NCBI GenBank assembly: GCA_002749535.1 | Contig: MZZL01000406.1 | Coordinates: 739,075 to 803,074 of the forward strand | Reading direction: 5' to 3' | Length of the DNA: 64,000 nucleotides | Origin: Apophysomyces variabilis | Lineage: Eukaryota > Mucoromycota > Mucoromycetes > Mucorales > Mucoraceae | Part shown: positions 32,841-45,061 of the stretch, piece by piece | Layout: each line of letters starts with the position of its first letter | Position numbering within the stretch: position 1 is the first letter of the stretch | The notes under the pieces: model-generated | Seen by the model: the letters and a program-made list of their open reading frames with translations, nothing else | What the model was told of the DNA's origin: nothing | The model's database searches: none | Translations under genes and position numbers: made by a program

Positions 32841-34818
32841 TCACCATTCCATGTCTTGAGTCCAAGCGTCTTGCCCAGGCTTATATGGAGGCGCAGGTCT
32901 CCGAAACGTCGACGGTATTTCAGTTGAATCATAGATTGGGAGAACGATACCAAGTTCCCAGTTACTATATGCAAGTGAGAAAGACTAAATTAACCTTCTA
33001 TGTGAGAACTTACTTCATGTTCATCTTAGGTTCTTTGCTATCTCTGGCAATGGATAGCTTCCCCCACGCGGAGAGGGTCGCATTATGACTTCTGCTTGCG
33101 AAAAATTTAATATTCCTTGCAATTTTCGAATGTTTGCCCGTACCCGCAATATACCCAACCTAATAGCTCATTCTCCTTTTTATTGTTGCTAGAAGGTGGT
33201 AGACTTGCAATAATGAACTATCAATGCAGTTTTAGTCGCGATATGAAAAAGGAAAACGATGGATTGCATACTTTTGAATGCATAAGTGTTCCCTCCCGAT
33301 AACTAACCGCATCGCGCATAATCTGCTTTGGAAACGTAGCTTTCTGCCATGATTTTGAGGAGAGACAGATCGTCCCGGCTCCCTACTATAAATTAGCGGG
33401 GCATCTGTCTCTGTTCTGAACTTACAGACGGGCCCAATCTGCTCATCTCTACCGTATCACGAGTGGGATAAATGATTTCAATGGGTGGCAACCCTTCCTT
33501 CTTGCGCCCTCGAGATCTTGCTCCGTTTTCATACGGGTCAATCCCGCAAAAGGACACGTATAATTCATGGAGATAGGAAGCATTTAGTGATCCCAAGGAG
33601 GAAGTCTTAATGGAAAAGAAATAGAGTGTAAACAGCTTCTAAAAAAATAATTCCTTGATCTACCTGCATCTCGATCTTTGGTAGCCGGGCAGGGTCAAAA
33701 GCCCCGATGTCTTTGATGATCTGTGCTAACCTGGCATGTCCATACTTTCGATAGTTTTCCTCCCCTTCAAAAACACCGGAAACAGAGGCCACAATACGCG
33801 CCTGATTACCCCCGTTTTATGCTATGCTTAATACAAGAAACGAGGTTACTATAACTCACCTTTGCCTTGCTAAAATCATATTTCAGTAGTTCTTCCTTAA
33901 CAGATTGTGGAACATGCATTTGGTCAAGTAGATCGGCTATATATTTAGCGAATTCTGGTAGCTTTGAAACGGACTCTAGTGGTTTGGTATTCTGCGGGAA
34001 ATCCTGGATAAAGACAACATTCTCAAGATCATTGTAGTCATAACGTTCCTAAAGTAACCCTTTAGTTACACTCATGAAAAAAAAAACAATATCACAAAAG
34101 ACAATCAATAATAGAACAATACCAGATTTGCTGACCCGATGACAACCCGCATGGATGAATCGTAAAATAACAACATCAGCTTTGGATGAAACACGCCATA
34201 CTTGGGGTCTTTCATGGGTGGATGTATCAAAACGCGGTTTGGTGCAAATTGTACACGGGTGGCCTACTTGGACGCTTTTGTTATAGACTGAAAAACGTAT
34301 ACTAGCGTTTTTGCTTTGTAAACTCTACCAGTTGGCCATGGGTCACTATGCATAAATTGATATCTTCCGGGAAATGTTCTTCAATCCAGTCCATACTGCA
34401 GACGAATGCAGTTATAGCAGCCTTTTTAAGCATTGACTATAATTATTGCAAATAAATAAGAGACATCAAAGGAGCTCTGGCACACCTTTTGGACGATATC
34501 TTCAAACTTTATGAAGCTTGAACCTGGGAAACCTGAGACATGGGTCAGTTTTACAACCCCATCCCAATATCTCGGAGGCCCCGCCTTTTTGTTTGGTAAA
34601 GATTCTGTAGGTTCAGGCGAATGTTTCCGTTTGCTAGGAGGATTCTGATCCATTGTCGCGTTCAATAGATCTCTCGCAGTCAATTGATCGACTGATTTCC
34701 CAAGTGAAGCTGCGATGGCCATTTTCAGTTCCTCCTGTTCTCTTTCATGTTCTTCGATTCCCCGTTTGAAATCTTCTAATGAGGAATGAATGGCTCTGGA
34801 TAACTGATGATCGTCCAT
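32841..34818 (-). CDS. TDP1: tyrosyl-DNA phosphodiesterase 1 with N-terminal UIM-like motifs
   Basis: Ten exons: 34818-34486, 34436-34329, 34263-34123, 34048-33860, 33801-33664, 33605-33426, 33382-33272 (or 33258), 33175 (or 33203)-33144, 33094-33014, 32964-32841; about 480-490 residues. The enzyme removes stalled topoisomerase I from DNA 3' ends. First HKN block: VFHPKLMLLFYDSSMRVVIG followed by SAN. Second: REGTLMHSK, then WVYCG-RSHNATLSAWG. Other family blocks: QFAPNRVLIHPPMKDPKYG, ENVVFIQDFPQ, IEIIYPTRDTVEMS, NNWELGIVLP and the end APPYKPGQDAWTQDMEW. Residues 4-20 (HQLSRAIHSSLEDF) and 32-45 (ELKMAIAASLGK) look like ubiquitin-interacting motifs. The exon 7/8 boundary is unsure: GTATGC with an AAAAAG acceptor, or GTTTTC with TTGCAAG, both keep frame. 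Confidence 0.92.
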
Positions 34819-35308
34819 ATTGAGAGTATGGTCAATGAACAACTAAGTTATGTATTTGTATTGGTCGTGTTCCGCAGAGCAACAGCTTGGTTGCCCTTCA
34901 GGGTCCACAAGCCACGAATGCCATGCAGCGATGCATACCTGTAACACATTCTTTGTTTGGATTCGTGTGGATAAGGTACGATAGTGAACGTTACCTGCGG
35001 TATACAGCTTTTTCTGTATGGTTCACGCCTTTGATACGCGCGTTCAATAGATAGGATCGCTTTACTATTCTATGTGTGTAGGAGTTCTGGCATGCAATAG
35101 ACATTCATGACAACTGTTTTTCTATGTGTATGTGTGTACGTGTGCTACACATATTGAAAGAACCCCCTGTGCCGCGAATAAACAAGGTATCCGTTATTTA
35201 CGATTATTGTCGGGAGAGTATAATTATTCATATCGGGGGAACGTAAAGGAGCAAAAATTAAGAAAAAACTAAGAGACGGGTTCTAAGGGCGGTCTCCAGG
35301 AGATACCA
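34819..35308. other. intergenic, 5' flank of TDP1
   Basis: No coding pattern. Contains a GT-rich stretch around 35120-35150. Confidence 0.5.
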
Positions 35309-35358
35309 AAAAAAAAAAAAAAAAGCCAAAAAGAAAAAAAAACTTGGCAATCATTTCC
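35309..35358. repeat. left copy of a roughly 50-bp sequence flanking the gap
   Basis: A-rich block followed by GCCAAAAAGA, more A, then ACTTGGCAATCATTTCC, ending exactly at the first N. A near-identical copy follows the gap. Confidence 0.9.
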
Positions 35359-35729
35359 NNNNNNNNNNNNNNNNNNNNNNNNNNNNNNNNNNNNNNNNNN
35401 NNNNNNNNNNNNNNNNNNNNNNNNNNNNNNNNNNNNNNNNNNNNNNNNNNNNNNNNNNNNNNNNNNNNNNNNNNNNNNNNNNNNNNNNNNNNNNNNNNNN
35501 NNNNNNNNNNNNNNNNNNNNNNNNNNNNNNNNNNNNNNNNNNNNNNNNNNNNNNNNNNNNNNNNNNNNNNNNNNNNNNNNNNNNNNNNNNNNNNNNNNNN
35601 NNNNNNNNNNNNNNNNNNNNNNNNNNNNNNNNNNNNNNNNNNNNNNNNNNNNNNNNNNNNNNNNNNNNNNNNNNNNNNNNNNNNNNNNNNNNNNNNNNNN
35701 NNNNNNNNNNNNNNNNNNNNNNNNNNNNN
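35359..35729. other. assembly gap (371 N)
   Basis: Run of 371 N. ORFs drawn through it are artefacts. The size is not a round number, so it may be a mate-pair estimate. Confidence 0.99.
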
Positions 35730-35778
35730 AAAAAAAAAAAAAAAGCCAAAAAGAAAAAAAGACTTGGCAATCATTTCC
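35730..35778. repeat. right copy of the roughly 50-bp gap-flanking sequence
   Basis: Same sequence as the left copy except for the poly-A lengths and one A/G difference, starting exactly at the last N. Confidence 0.9.
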
Positions 35779-36351
35779 GGTAACAAGACAAAAAGAACAG
35801 GGTGAATATGATATTTTTTGGGATCGGCAGGACAAGAAGAAAATTGCCAAATCAGTTGATTCTATCTGCTTGTGTGCAAAGGACCCTCATTTCTACTTAG
35901 GAAGGCTTTCTCTTTTTGATATCGAGAAAGCTCCCCCCACGTGGCAAAAAATACACTGACCCTTGCTGATCTAGATTTTGTTTCCCCTCTCTTTTGTTCT
36001 CTGTCGCTATGTGGGTGGATGAATGTGCCTCTCTCTGTACTCTTTTATCTCCCTTGGAGATACCAATTTATGAACTTACCAGATTGCGCTGCTTTTTGGT
36101 GTCCCTTTTTCTCCTATTCTTTCAGATGAAGTCAAGGGGATTTGTCCAAAGCCGTTTGTCAATTGACTGCAAGTAAATTTGTCCAGCTGATCATCATCCC
36201 ATTCATCAAGACAACACAAAGAAAAAAGAAAATAGGAGTTACTGGCTTGGAAATCCTAACTTCGTTACATTATCTCTATATAAACGTCGGAAAACCTTTT
36301 AAACACAATGAAAAACCCAGTCTTACTTTATACTATTCGTCCGAAGATCAA
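35779..36351. other. intergenic, 5' flank of homeobox gene
   Basis: No separate gene. The frame of the homeobox gene stays open upstream to 36142 but the sequence there has no domain and is AT-rich. Confidence 0.5.
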
Positions 36352-36879
36352 ATGAAGCCGAACCGCTGTACTCTACCTTCCCTCTCGGACCTCTTCCCGC
36401 CTCTTCACCATGAACAGGTCGCTACAAAATCAGCCGTATTCCATGTATCCAACTTTGTACCATCATCTTCTTCCATTCCTTCACACCTGCCCAAGGTCAA
36501 ACGCAAACGAGCATCACCTTTCCAATTGTCTGTTTTGAATCATGTCTTCAACCAGACATACTTTCCATCCACTGAATTGCGGATTGAACTTGGAAAACTA
36601 CTAGGCATGAGCCCACGTACTGTCCAGATCTGGTTCCAGAATAAGCGACAATCCATTCGAACCCAAGAACGTATTCTACAGAAACAACACCAATGTAACC
36701 ATCGATTGCCCCCACCCATCACTCCTCCATTCTCACCACCGCCCTATCTGGACATGGATTGTACGCCAAGACCGCAAACTTCTCTACCTCCTCTTCGCTT
36801 ACCCCCTCCCTCATTTACTTCTCCACAGCCATCGCTAATCTATCCAGAACTAAACTCTATCCATATCCACCGTCATTGA
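36352..36879 (+). CDS. homeodomain transcription factor
   Basis: Single exon, 175 residues. The homeodomain lies at about residues 49-107: KRKRASPFQLSVLNHVFNQT, then ELRIELGKLLGMSPRTVQIW with FQNKRQ and a basic tail. The recognition helix WFQNKRQ keeps Trp48, Phe49, Asn51 and Arg53 of the standard numbering. It is the typical 60-residue form, not the TALE form with a loop insertion. The C-terminal 65 residues are Pro/Ser-rich. Fungal proteins of this type (Yox1, Phx1 and similar) regulate the cell cycle, growth phase or development, but which one matches best cannot be told. I chose the ATG at 36352 because the open frame upstream lacks any conserved feature; the ATG at 36308 is out of frame. 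Confidence 0.9.
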   Translation: MKPNRCTLPSLSDLFPPLHHEQVATKSAVFHVSNFVPSSSSIPSHLPKVKRKRASPFQLSVLNHVFNQTYFPSTELRIELGKLLGMSPRTVQIWFQNKRQSIRTQERILQKQHQCNHRLPPPITPPFSPPPYLDMDCTPRPQTSLPPLRLPPPSFTSPQPSLIYPELNSIHIHRH

Positions 36880-39083
36880 TTGACTACCAAACCCACTGTG
36901 ATATTTTCCTCCCTTTTTTACCTTTGCAAAAAAAAATGTATATGCTGCTTTCGCTCTTCTTTTAGTATGACGCTGTATGATTAAAGACGGGTTTTCCTAC
37001 TCTATCTTAACCTATGCTATCTTTTCTCTATTGTATTGTGCTTTTTCTTTCTTTGGTCTCTCTTGTCTTTGTTATCAACGCTCATTTTGTCTTATGCTGA
37101 TTCAAAAGAACCGAGAAAGCCTGCATTAAGCAGAAGACATTGTTCGTTTTGGAAATAAACAAAACTACTTTTTGTCCCATGTACCTGGTAATCGCATTTT
37201 CATCATCCAAAATCGGTTTCAAAAAATCATACATAGTATAATCCAAAGAATCAAAGATGCACACCAAACTATAACAAGTCTCTTTCAGATTAGTCAATCC
37301 AAACACAGAGTAAGTCGCTTTGTTTTTAGCTTCATTTAGGACAGACAACTTGTTCTTATGACAACTTTAAATGACATCAATCCCTGATCTGCTGTGCACA
37401 CACTCCTCATACTTGCAAACGAACTTGTCTATTGACATGCAAAATGTTAATCAGAATGGAACGTCTTTATCGCTCAGGATGAAGCCCACACCGAGTATTA
37501 TTGTTTAAGAGCCACACTCGAGTTGATCTAGCGCTGTCTTACAGTTTAATACACGCATCGCAAATGTAAGGTTTGCCTTAATAGCATCTCTCTATTAAAG
37601 AGACAAGTAGACAGATAACCTTAGTCTTTCGCTGACCATCCCCCACAATACCTAGTTGTTAGCCAAGTTTTCTTCTTCTTTTTTTTTTTGCTTCTATCTT
37701 TTAGCGATTGTAAAGGAGAGGATATCATACGGAAACAAAGCCAGATAAATTGAATGTCCACTGATTTCAAGAGAAAGACACCCATTCCAATGGATAGAGT
37801 GAGATCGAATGGATCAATTCACCTGAGCCTGTCTATAGCTAAATAGAAGAAAGAGATTGGAAACGGAAAGGACGATGCTCCCTCGTGGTGTCATTCCTGT
37901 TATGTTGCAAACTGGAAGAAACCTTCTAGTGGCTGAAGCAGAAGTGTCCTTTGCGCAACCAAGCTAACTAGCCTTAAAAAGGTAGCATTCTACTTGCGAG
38001 ATGGGAAACCTTGTGACCAAGTTGAAGGAGCCAGCGTAGGTGATCGATGACGAAAATAATGCATATTTCTTGGGTTAACTTCCTTTTTTTTTTCTAAACC
38101 TAAACCCCTGATTCACAACTTGCTAGAGGGCTTATATACAAGGTTATTGTTTTTTGATTGGTTCCTCATACTACAGGACTGTGCTTGTTCAGTCCAATGG
38201 ATTCCTAGGACATTTTCCGTGCAGTGAAGTTATTTATGATCGTGTGATAGCCTCCACAGCTAGGGATACTATGTGCAAATTAAGTGGCATCATGATAAAG
38301 TGCCGACAAGTTGTTCGATAGACATAGATATTGATTATATGCTGAAGTTTGTTTTGTGTAATTCATCAAGACTTTTTCAATGATCCTATCGAAGCGTTCA
38401 ATAGCTCAATTAGCACGAATCAATTGTCATTGGCGGGAAGAATACTTTCTCATGATGTGTTGTGATATTGTGATATATTTGGCACATGCTAGGATGAGAA
38501 CACAACGTGCTATTTTCGTTTTTAAAACGCGGCAAAGTTTTCTTCGGCTTAACCTGCTGCCGCACATACGGTTCTGTTCGGAAGAGGTGCCACATTGAGA
38601 TATATGACCAACGTTTAAGCTGCAAACACCTCCTTTTTCTGTGGTTAAGAATACGCCAGATCATTTACGAAGTAGACAATGGCTGAGCGTGCATCATTAC
38701 AAACATTAGGTGAATGCAGCAATTACTAACGACACGTTACTTCAATAACGTGCTGCTACTGAAAAGATAGTTTGAGCCATATAGGTATTAAAAGCAGATT
38801 ACATCCTTGAACCGTTTTGGCTAAGCATGCAAGTAGTTTCACGATCGGCAACCAGAACAAACACGTTTATTATCAGAATCCAGCTGATGTGGCACATGTT
38901 TTTCTAATCCATCTTGAAATAAAACAATACAGATAGTACTGGTAGAAATGGGAATTACAAAAAAAAAAAATGAAGCAATAACCATTAATATTAAAAGAAA
39001 TATCAAGTAATAGCAATGTAAACCATAGAATGAGGTAAACCAGACCCGCTCTTGGAAAAAACGAAGAGGAAAAATACGTTTGC
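36880..39083. other. intergenic with a possible gene remnant
   Basis: 2.2 kb. The minus ORF at 37082-37348 (88 aa) has protein-like composition, for example YSLVCIFDSLDYTMYDFLKP, and its frame continues upstream with one stop into a Cys-rich piece (about 37430-37360). That would fit a decayed gene, but I do not recognise it. Nothing else is supported. Confidence 0.35.
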
Positions 39084-39892
39084 TCATATAAGCTCCACAT
39101 ACGATTCGGGTATCAAGCCTGTTTCGTCGCAAATATCCGCTATCAGCCATCCCTAACAAAAATAAAAACAATAAGCACCTTTTCCTTCGGGAATACTTTG
39201 CGGCATGACGTTCACTTACAGGGCATTGGCGGTATTGTACCCAAATCACATCACCTGCCTTCAGTGCAAGTTCATACTCAGTCTCTGGTTCAAAATCGTA
39301 CAAAACACGCGCCTGTTGTCCATTGAATTCCGAACAAGACAATGATATAGCAGAGGATGATGAAAGTGTAGGAGATTGTCCAAAATGTTGCGGAGAGGTT
39401 ACTGGATAGGCAAAATCGCGAATGATAATTTCTGGAGAGAGCTCCGCGTATTCAGATCCTTCATTTGCTCTTTCATTCTCTTGATTCGACTCAATCCTGT
39501 CAGTGATGTCCAAGCAAGGTTTTTGGGAATGCCTGTTTTCTTCTTCCAAAACAGTCATGGTGCGAGCTGATTCTTCCTTTGGTGGTGAGGGCACCACAGC
39601 TTCGGCCGCTACTGAATCGCCATTCGCCGAGCACTGTTTATTTGGTAATACACGATCGACTTCCTGTAATGTCTGTTTGGATCCCGGAAAGACAGGATCT
39701 GCCTTCTCGTTTGTCGAACAGGAGCTTACGGAAGTATCGTCTTGAGGCCTTCCTTTTCGGGAGCGTAGCTTTTGCTTGGCCAAAGAGCCTTTTCGAGCAA
39801 TCTACGTGTGTACGTTAAGATACAGCATGTAATTAAAATAGAATTACCTTTTTAAGTACGAGCGCAATGTTAATAACTGTTGATAAACTCAT
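39084..39892 (-). CDS. SH3-domain protein
   Basis: Three exons, 39892-39848, 39801-39220 and 39152-39084, give 231 residues. The last 53 residues form an SH3 domain: ARVLYDFEPETEYELALKAG, DVIWVQYRQCP, then across the intron GWLIADICDETGLIPESYVE. The ALYDF-like start, the WLIA tryptophan region and the GLIPESYV end are all in place, so it should bind proline-rich peptides. The N-terminus, MSLSTVINIALVLKKIARKG, is a short hydrophobic-basic stretch, and the middle 140 residues are polar, acidic and probably unfolded. The first exon is only 15 codons and was placed by its GTAATT donor and CGTAG acceptor in phase 0. Adaptor proteins of this shape work in polarity or membrane trafficking; the partner is unknown. 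Confidence 0.8.
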
Positions 39893-40969
39893 TTGATATC
39901 ACCGGAGGCACGAGGTAAAAGGAAAGGAATGGATTCAAAAAAAAAAAAGAGCAATGGGGTTTAACACTTAGGATGGTGAGAGTTAACAAGATCAGGAAGA
40001 CGAAGATCAAAAGAAACAAGAAAAGGTCCCTTTACTCAAAGGAATAGCTAACGGTAATATGCGGTGCGGAAGAAGGACGAGAAAAAGAAAGAGAATGAGA
40101 AGAAGAAGTTAAAAGACTGTGTGGGGGAAAAGCTGAAGCGGGCAAAGAGCTTTTTGAAACCAAAAACTTCCGCCTCCTTTCTGTAAAAAATTTAACCGAA
40201 AGAGGGTGTGGGAGCATGGCAAATCCATAACACCAAAAGTGAACTGCTGACATGAGCACGGGTCATCGCCACCTATTGATAACCTTAACCCATTTTTGCT
40301 GTCACTTTCTCTAACCAAGAACAAGTCAACTGAAATTAACTGAATCAAGCGTAGATAGACCATCGAGTGTAGATCTTCTTCATCTGCAGGGCTCAACAGT
40401 TCAGATCCCCCGTCTACCTAACCACGTCTAAACCAAACGGGGTTTCCAAAAGATAATTTGATCAATGGCCCTGATAACTGATACATACAACGAATGCATG
40501 TATAATTGCACTAGCGCATGGTAACCAGCACTTTTGCTATCCCCAGTTATCCGAGAACATTCTTTCCACAGTATGAGTGGAAGTTCTTTTTCATAAGGTG
40601 CCTTGATAAGGATTGATACTGTGCAGAATCCCTTAAAGTAGCCCTGCGCCTTGTTCCATACATCTATCTTGTCATGTCCCTAGCTACTTTCTAACTCCAT
40701 TGTCAAACTATATGATTCTGACCGCTGTCACCCTGCATGTACCCTTACAGGCGATCCATTGCATCTTGCCACTATGGTGTTTTACCCTCTTACATAACGA
40801 AATATCGTTCGTATACAGAAAGCAAATCAAATAGCACACCGCTTTGTGGTTTATGACATGTACACTCCTTCATTGTTGCCCAGCTCCCATAGGAGGGAGT
40901 TTATCTTACATGTTGTACTCTATGTCAGCCAAACAAAAAAAGACCTTACTACTACAAACTAAACAGTCC
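39893..40969. other. intergenic, 5' flank of SH3 gene and 3' flank of PPase gene
   Basis: 1.1 kb. The minus ORFs at 40032-40396 run into the SH3 gene leader, begin at non-ATG codons and have no domain. Confidence 0.5.
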
Positions 40970-42300
40970 CTATAGGTTGGATTGGATGAAATACCACGTA
41001 TTATCCTTGCCATCTACTTTTACGTCGTCATCGTTAATCTCCGTGTACTTCAATAACAAAACGCCAAGGTACAGGTGAATATCGCATTAACGGTCATCTT
41101 CAGATCATTTTACCTCGCCTAACTGTGACTTGTTCAACACACATCCTACTTTGTAAGGAGAGTCCTTGACGCTGATACTGGTGCTAAAGAAGATTTCTGT
41201 TTTAGAATCCTGTAAAGTACACAAATCGCTAAGCTCTCTTACACAGCAATATCATGGGTGTCAGCCTTGCAAGGTGTTTTGCCCTGAATGAGACACTGCC
41301 ACGCCTCATGTGTCTCGTGAATAACAGACATCGCATAGGCCTGGATAGGTGAAACTAGCATGAGACACAGGGACATTCAATATCCAATACCTACCTTATT
41401 TTTGAACTCGCCATTAAATGCAAACTGATTAGCAGGTTTGCCGTCAGGTATCTTATATACTTTGAACCACTGACGAGATGTATCAAGAAGTCCTGGGAAG
41501 TATTGGTTCACATCGTCAATATCTGAAAGAATGCAGTATTAATGTTTAGAGTTGAGTAACCAGTCCTTGAACACATGCTTTTGTTTACCATTGACTTTAT
41601 CTGCTAACGGGTCGGTGATATCGATCGCGATCACTTTCCAATCCATCTCCCCTTCATCCAGAAGAGCCAATACACCCAAAGCCTTAACCTGCTTGATCTG
41701 GCCTGTGTAGCCTACTTGGGATCCAATCTCGCAGACATCGATAGGATCGTTATCTCCTCGGGCATTCACGTCTGCATTGACCACAGTCGGGTCTTCCCAT
41801 GTCTATTGCCAGTTAGGGTCTGTTGTGTTTATATCTATTCATCTTACCTGTGGTAGGGCGCCATAGTTCCATACATATCCTTTGTAAGGAAAGCAATTGC
41901 GTACGAAACGAGGTTTGCCTTTCTTGACGTCTTGTTTAAGAGGGTTGAGCTTTTCGCCGGTGGCTATCTGCAGAAAGAAAGAGAAACGAAAAGCAGGTGA
42001 GCATAGCCCGTCGGACTATGTTAACCACACGCCCGCCAAACCCAGCTTACCTCGATTTTAGCATTGGTCCATCGTGGAATTTCAACTACCATGTTAAGCA
42101 CCGTGCCATCCTCATTGGCGAAAAGCGGGATGTCATGGAATGGCGAAATAATATCACCATCGCGCTCTGATTCAGTGACAAGTCTATGTCAGCGATTTTG
42201 CTATTCATTGGGATTGGCTGGTGACTTTACCAATATAAATACGATGAGCTTGTGTATGCTGCTTTCCTACAGCAATAGCTTTGTATGAATTCGGACTCAT
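40970..42300 (-). CDS. IPP1: inorganic pyrophosphatase, soluble family I
   Basis: Eight exons: 42300-42231, 42166-42051, 41967-41848, 41802-41589, 41522-41395, 41340-41245, 41209-41114, 41047-40970; 305 residues. The enzyme splits pyrophosphate to two phosphates with Mg2+ and pulls biosynthetic reactions forward. Landmarks: [54 protein letters not shown], the metal-binding core [12 protein letters not shown] (three Asp) with [20 protein letters not shown], then [20 protein letters not shown]. The C-terminal extension after [11 protein letters not shown] ends [14 protein letters not shown], resembling the yeast tail. The exon 6 donor is GTGTAA, and the frame fits only with it. The start, [14 protein letters not shown], has no targeting signal, so it is cytosolic or nuclear. 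Confidence 0.95.
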
Positions 42301-45061
42301 GGGCAGTAAGCTTGAGAGGATCAGGTGCGTATTCTGCTGAATAATGTTTAACGGTTGGATGACAAAGTCCGCTAAGCTCTTTTCATGTGAATTTGACCAA
42401 GGGATTGAACAAACACATCGTCAATCAATGCATATATCTGATGTCAACATCAACAGTGCTCCACTTTACCTATCTTTTGGTTGACACAGCTGCAAAACAA
42501 TGCAAAGCAGGCTGTTTGGATCAGATGCAGATAGGGCAGCTAGGCATATATGATTGCAGGCTACGAAGTAAGACAAGAGAAGCATTCCTTAGAAAACTTT
42601 TCTCTGATGACGATATCGCAATGTGTCGTGCTTGTTGTTTGAACCATTGGTGATTTCTATATGCCGTAAGCTGATTTGGGCCGTGTTCAGGATGGTCGAG
42701 GACCTAAAAGGGATCACTGTACCTTGACGTCTTCGTTTGTTTACTGATGACTATCCTTCGTGCTGCGCTTATTGACCACTAAAAAGTAGGAATAGGAAAA
42801 GCATGGCAAGATTTTTTCCAGTGAGCTTATATATAAACACTATGTTGCATTACGATGACTATAGGGTAATTGTTCCTTTTACGTGCGCAGGCGTGACCAT
42901 GACCACTTATGTATCGCTGATATCAGAAGGCATGTTACTTTTCTATCATTAAGACTTATACACATGAACACCTGTTTCAGACTGCTAGAATTAACAAACA
43001 GGTGTGCTCCTGGTTATATGGTTATAATGAACAGTTCGTATTAACGAACTTATCGGAATAACAACTAGTATCTGGGGATGATTTCGTCCGTGAGAATTTT
43101 TCTCCCATGAAGATACCTGTTTTTTTTTACGCATACCAAATTTATCGTAGATACAGACGCAAGGCATTTTAGTATATGATAATGCTCCTACACGAAAGGG
43201 GTAAAGAATATGGCCTAGAGGCGCAAATATTTGCTCGATGCTTTATGTTCAGCATTCCTGACCATGGCAAGTAATCTTGCACTTGTACAGTATACATTCA
43301 TAGATACGAGGACGTCTTTTGGAAAAACCAGTTTATTTATGGTAGATCACTTGAGCTTCTCTGGTCCAAGCTTATGGTAAAATTAAGTAATCTCCACTTG
43401 TTCAACTCTGACAGCAACAACGATTATTGTTCGTTTCACCCGCGTTTCTTTTTTACCCATTCTCATGTCAAGCGTGGTCAAAACCCATTTAACAAGTCAT
43501 CGAAAAACTATGGAATGTCTTTATATGAAAATACCGAGAAATCATATCATCTTCAGTCTGCAGATCCAGATTCTCCTTAATCGTACCTGATTTTCTCAGC
43601 GTTCTGTTGCCGTAATACGTTTCACTTGTAGAAGAACTCCGTTTTTAGTTAAGTATATCCGTTAACAACTAAACTTTACCAAGTCATTAGGTGAAGGTAT
43701 TTTAGCTCTTCAATTGATTATTCTTGGTTTCAGAAGCAACAACAGCAGAGAAAGACATGAAGGTACCCGATTACTGATACTATGATCGGGGACAAGATCG
43801 ACAGGATCCATTCAAACACCGCTCAAGTCTACAATCAAAATTTTACCGATCTGTCCGATAGATTGTGTCAATCAAGTCTTACTGTATTTATCACCGGTCT
43901 TTCTTTTTTATCTAAGAGCTTATGCAGGTAAGTTTGTGATGCAGTTGGCAAAAAAGCTTTTTTTTTTTTACCATGAATGAATATGCTTAAACCGGGGTTT
44001 GTATCCCCCATCTCACCGTTTTTGATCGTTGGCGGATGTTGAAACCTGGAGAAACAAGAGCCGATATTCCCGGGTGATTAAAGAGAAAGAGTTCCAACAC
44101 CCGGCAAGAACAGTTTATCCATTGCAACACAGCGCCAAACTAAAGGTTTTCATACCATAATTTCTACACTCACTAATCAAGAAGAACAAAGTTAAAACTA
44201 GCAGAGAAGCACAGTGTTAGTAGTCGTGTGGGAAAAGTCTGGGAATCGCAGTTGCTCATATGATCTCTGCTTCTATTGTCCCTGGTATGCACATCCACGT
44301 ATAGCCCCGATTATGGCAGTCCAATCGTCAGACTTTCATCTTCGTTCAGCACCCTATTTGATCTGCTCTTTCGAAGTCATTGAGATTAAGATAGTCAGGA
44401 AGTGAATAAAACGCGAAGATGGAGTGTTTATGGACGGGGTGAGACAAAGTGTATCATGAAATTTGAGGTCGTAGTAACCATAGTATCTAAACTCAGTAGG
44501 ATAGTGCTCTTTGTGTAACTTATTGTACGGACGCGTTTGCAGACACGAATAAAAGGATTATTGATCAAATCCTTAAGAGAATATGACATTTATATGCACG
44601 ATAAATCAATAGAGACTACCATCAGGGTAGGATGCTATATGGCTTTATGTTTTGTAGGCATACGGATGCTATGTTCTTGTACGTGAACAACCTAAAATGG
44701 TTGCGGCATCGAGTTCCTTTGTTCGGTTTTTTTTCGCGTGCCTTTTTTTTTAGCCGCTCTCCGCTCTTATTTTTTTTGGTGGGTTTTTGCATCGTTAAGC
44801 CAATTTTTTTGTTTTCTTCCTCTTCCTTCTTTCAGGTCTGGCAGTCTTCTGCTTCTTCTCCTTCTCCCCCTCCTTCCTTGTCTCTTCTCTTTTTGGCTCA
44901 CGGGAACGCAGCTCATTTGTACGTTGTTCAACTCCATCTTCTTGAAGAGTACGCGAATGACCAAAAAAAAACTTCGTTTGCACGCTGACTAAGAATTTTG
45001 ATTTTCAGATATCTTAACAGCTTGAATCATATATCTATATAAATATATATCTTTAGAAAGC
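42301..45061. other. long intergenic region between divergent IPP1 and ERG5
   Basis: 2.8 kb with no supported gene. ORFs at 42387-42653, 43374-43580 and 44632-44992 show no domain or splice continuity. A run TATCTATATAAATATATATC lies at 45032-45051, just before the ERG5 start; it is too close to the ATG to be a clear TATA box for that start. Confidence 0.45.

Noticed and set aside
35269..35850. ORFs spanning the N gap
   Set aside because: They consist almost wholly of undetermined residues and duplicated poly-A flanks.
37082..37348. 88-aa minus-strand ORF with protein-like composition
   Set aside because: Could not be linked to a start, other exons or a family; kept only as a possible remnant.
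40032..40396. Minus-strand ORFs upstream of the SH3 gene
   Set aside because: Non-ATG starts, no domain, they lie in the expected SH3 gene leader.
45032..45051. TATA-like run before ERG5
   Set aside because: It ends about 10 nt before the start codon, too close to act as the TATA box for that ATG; it may just be leader sequence.
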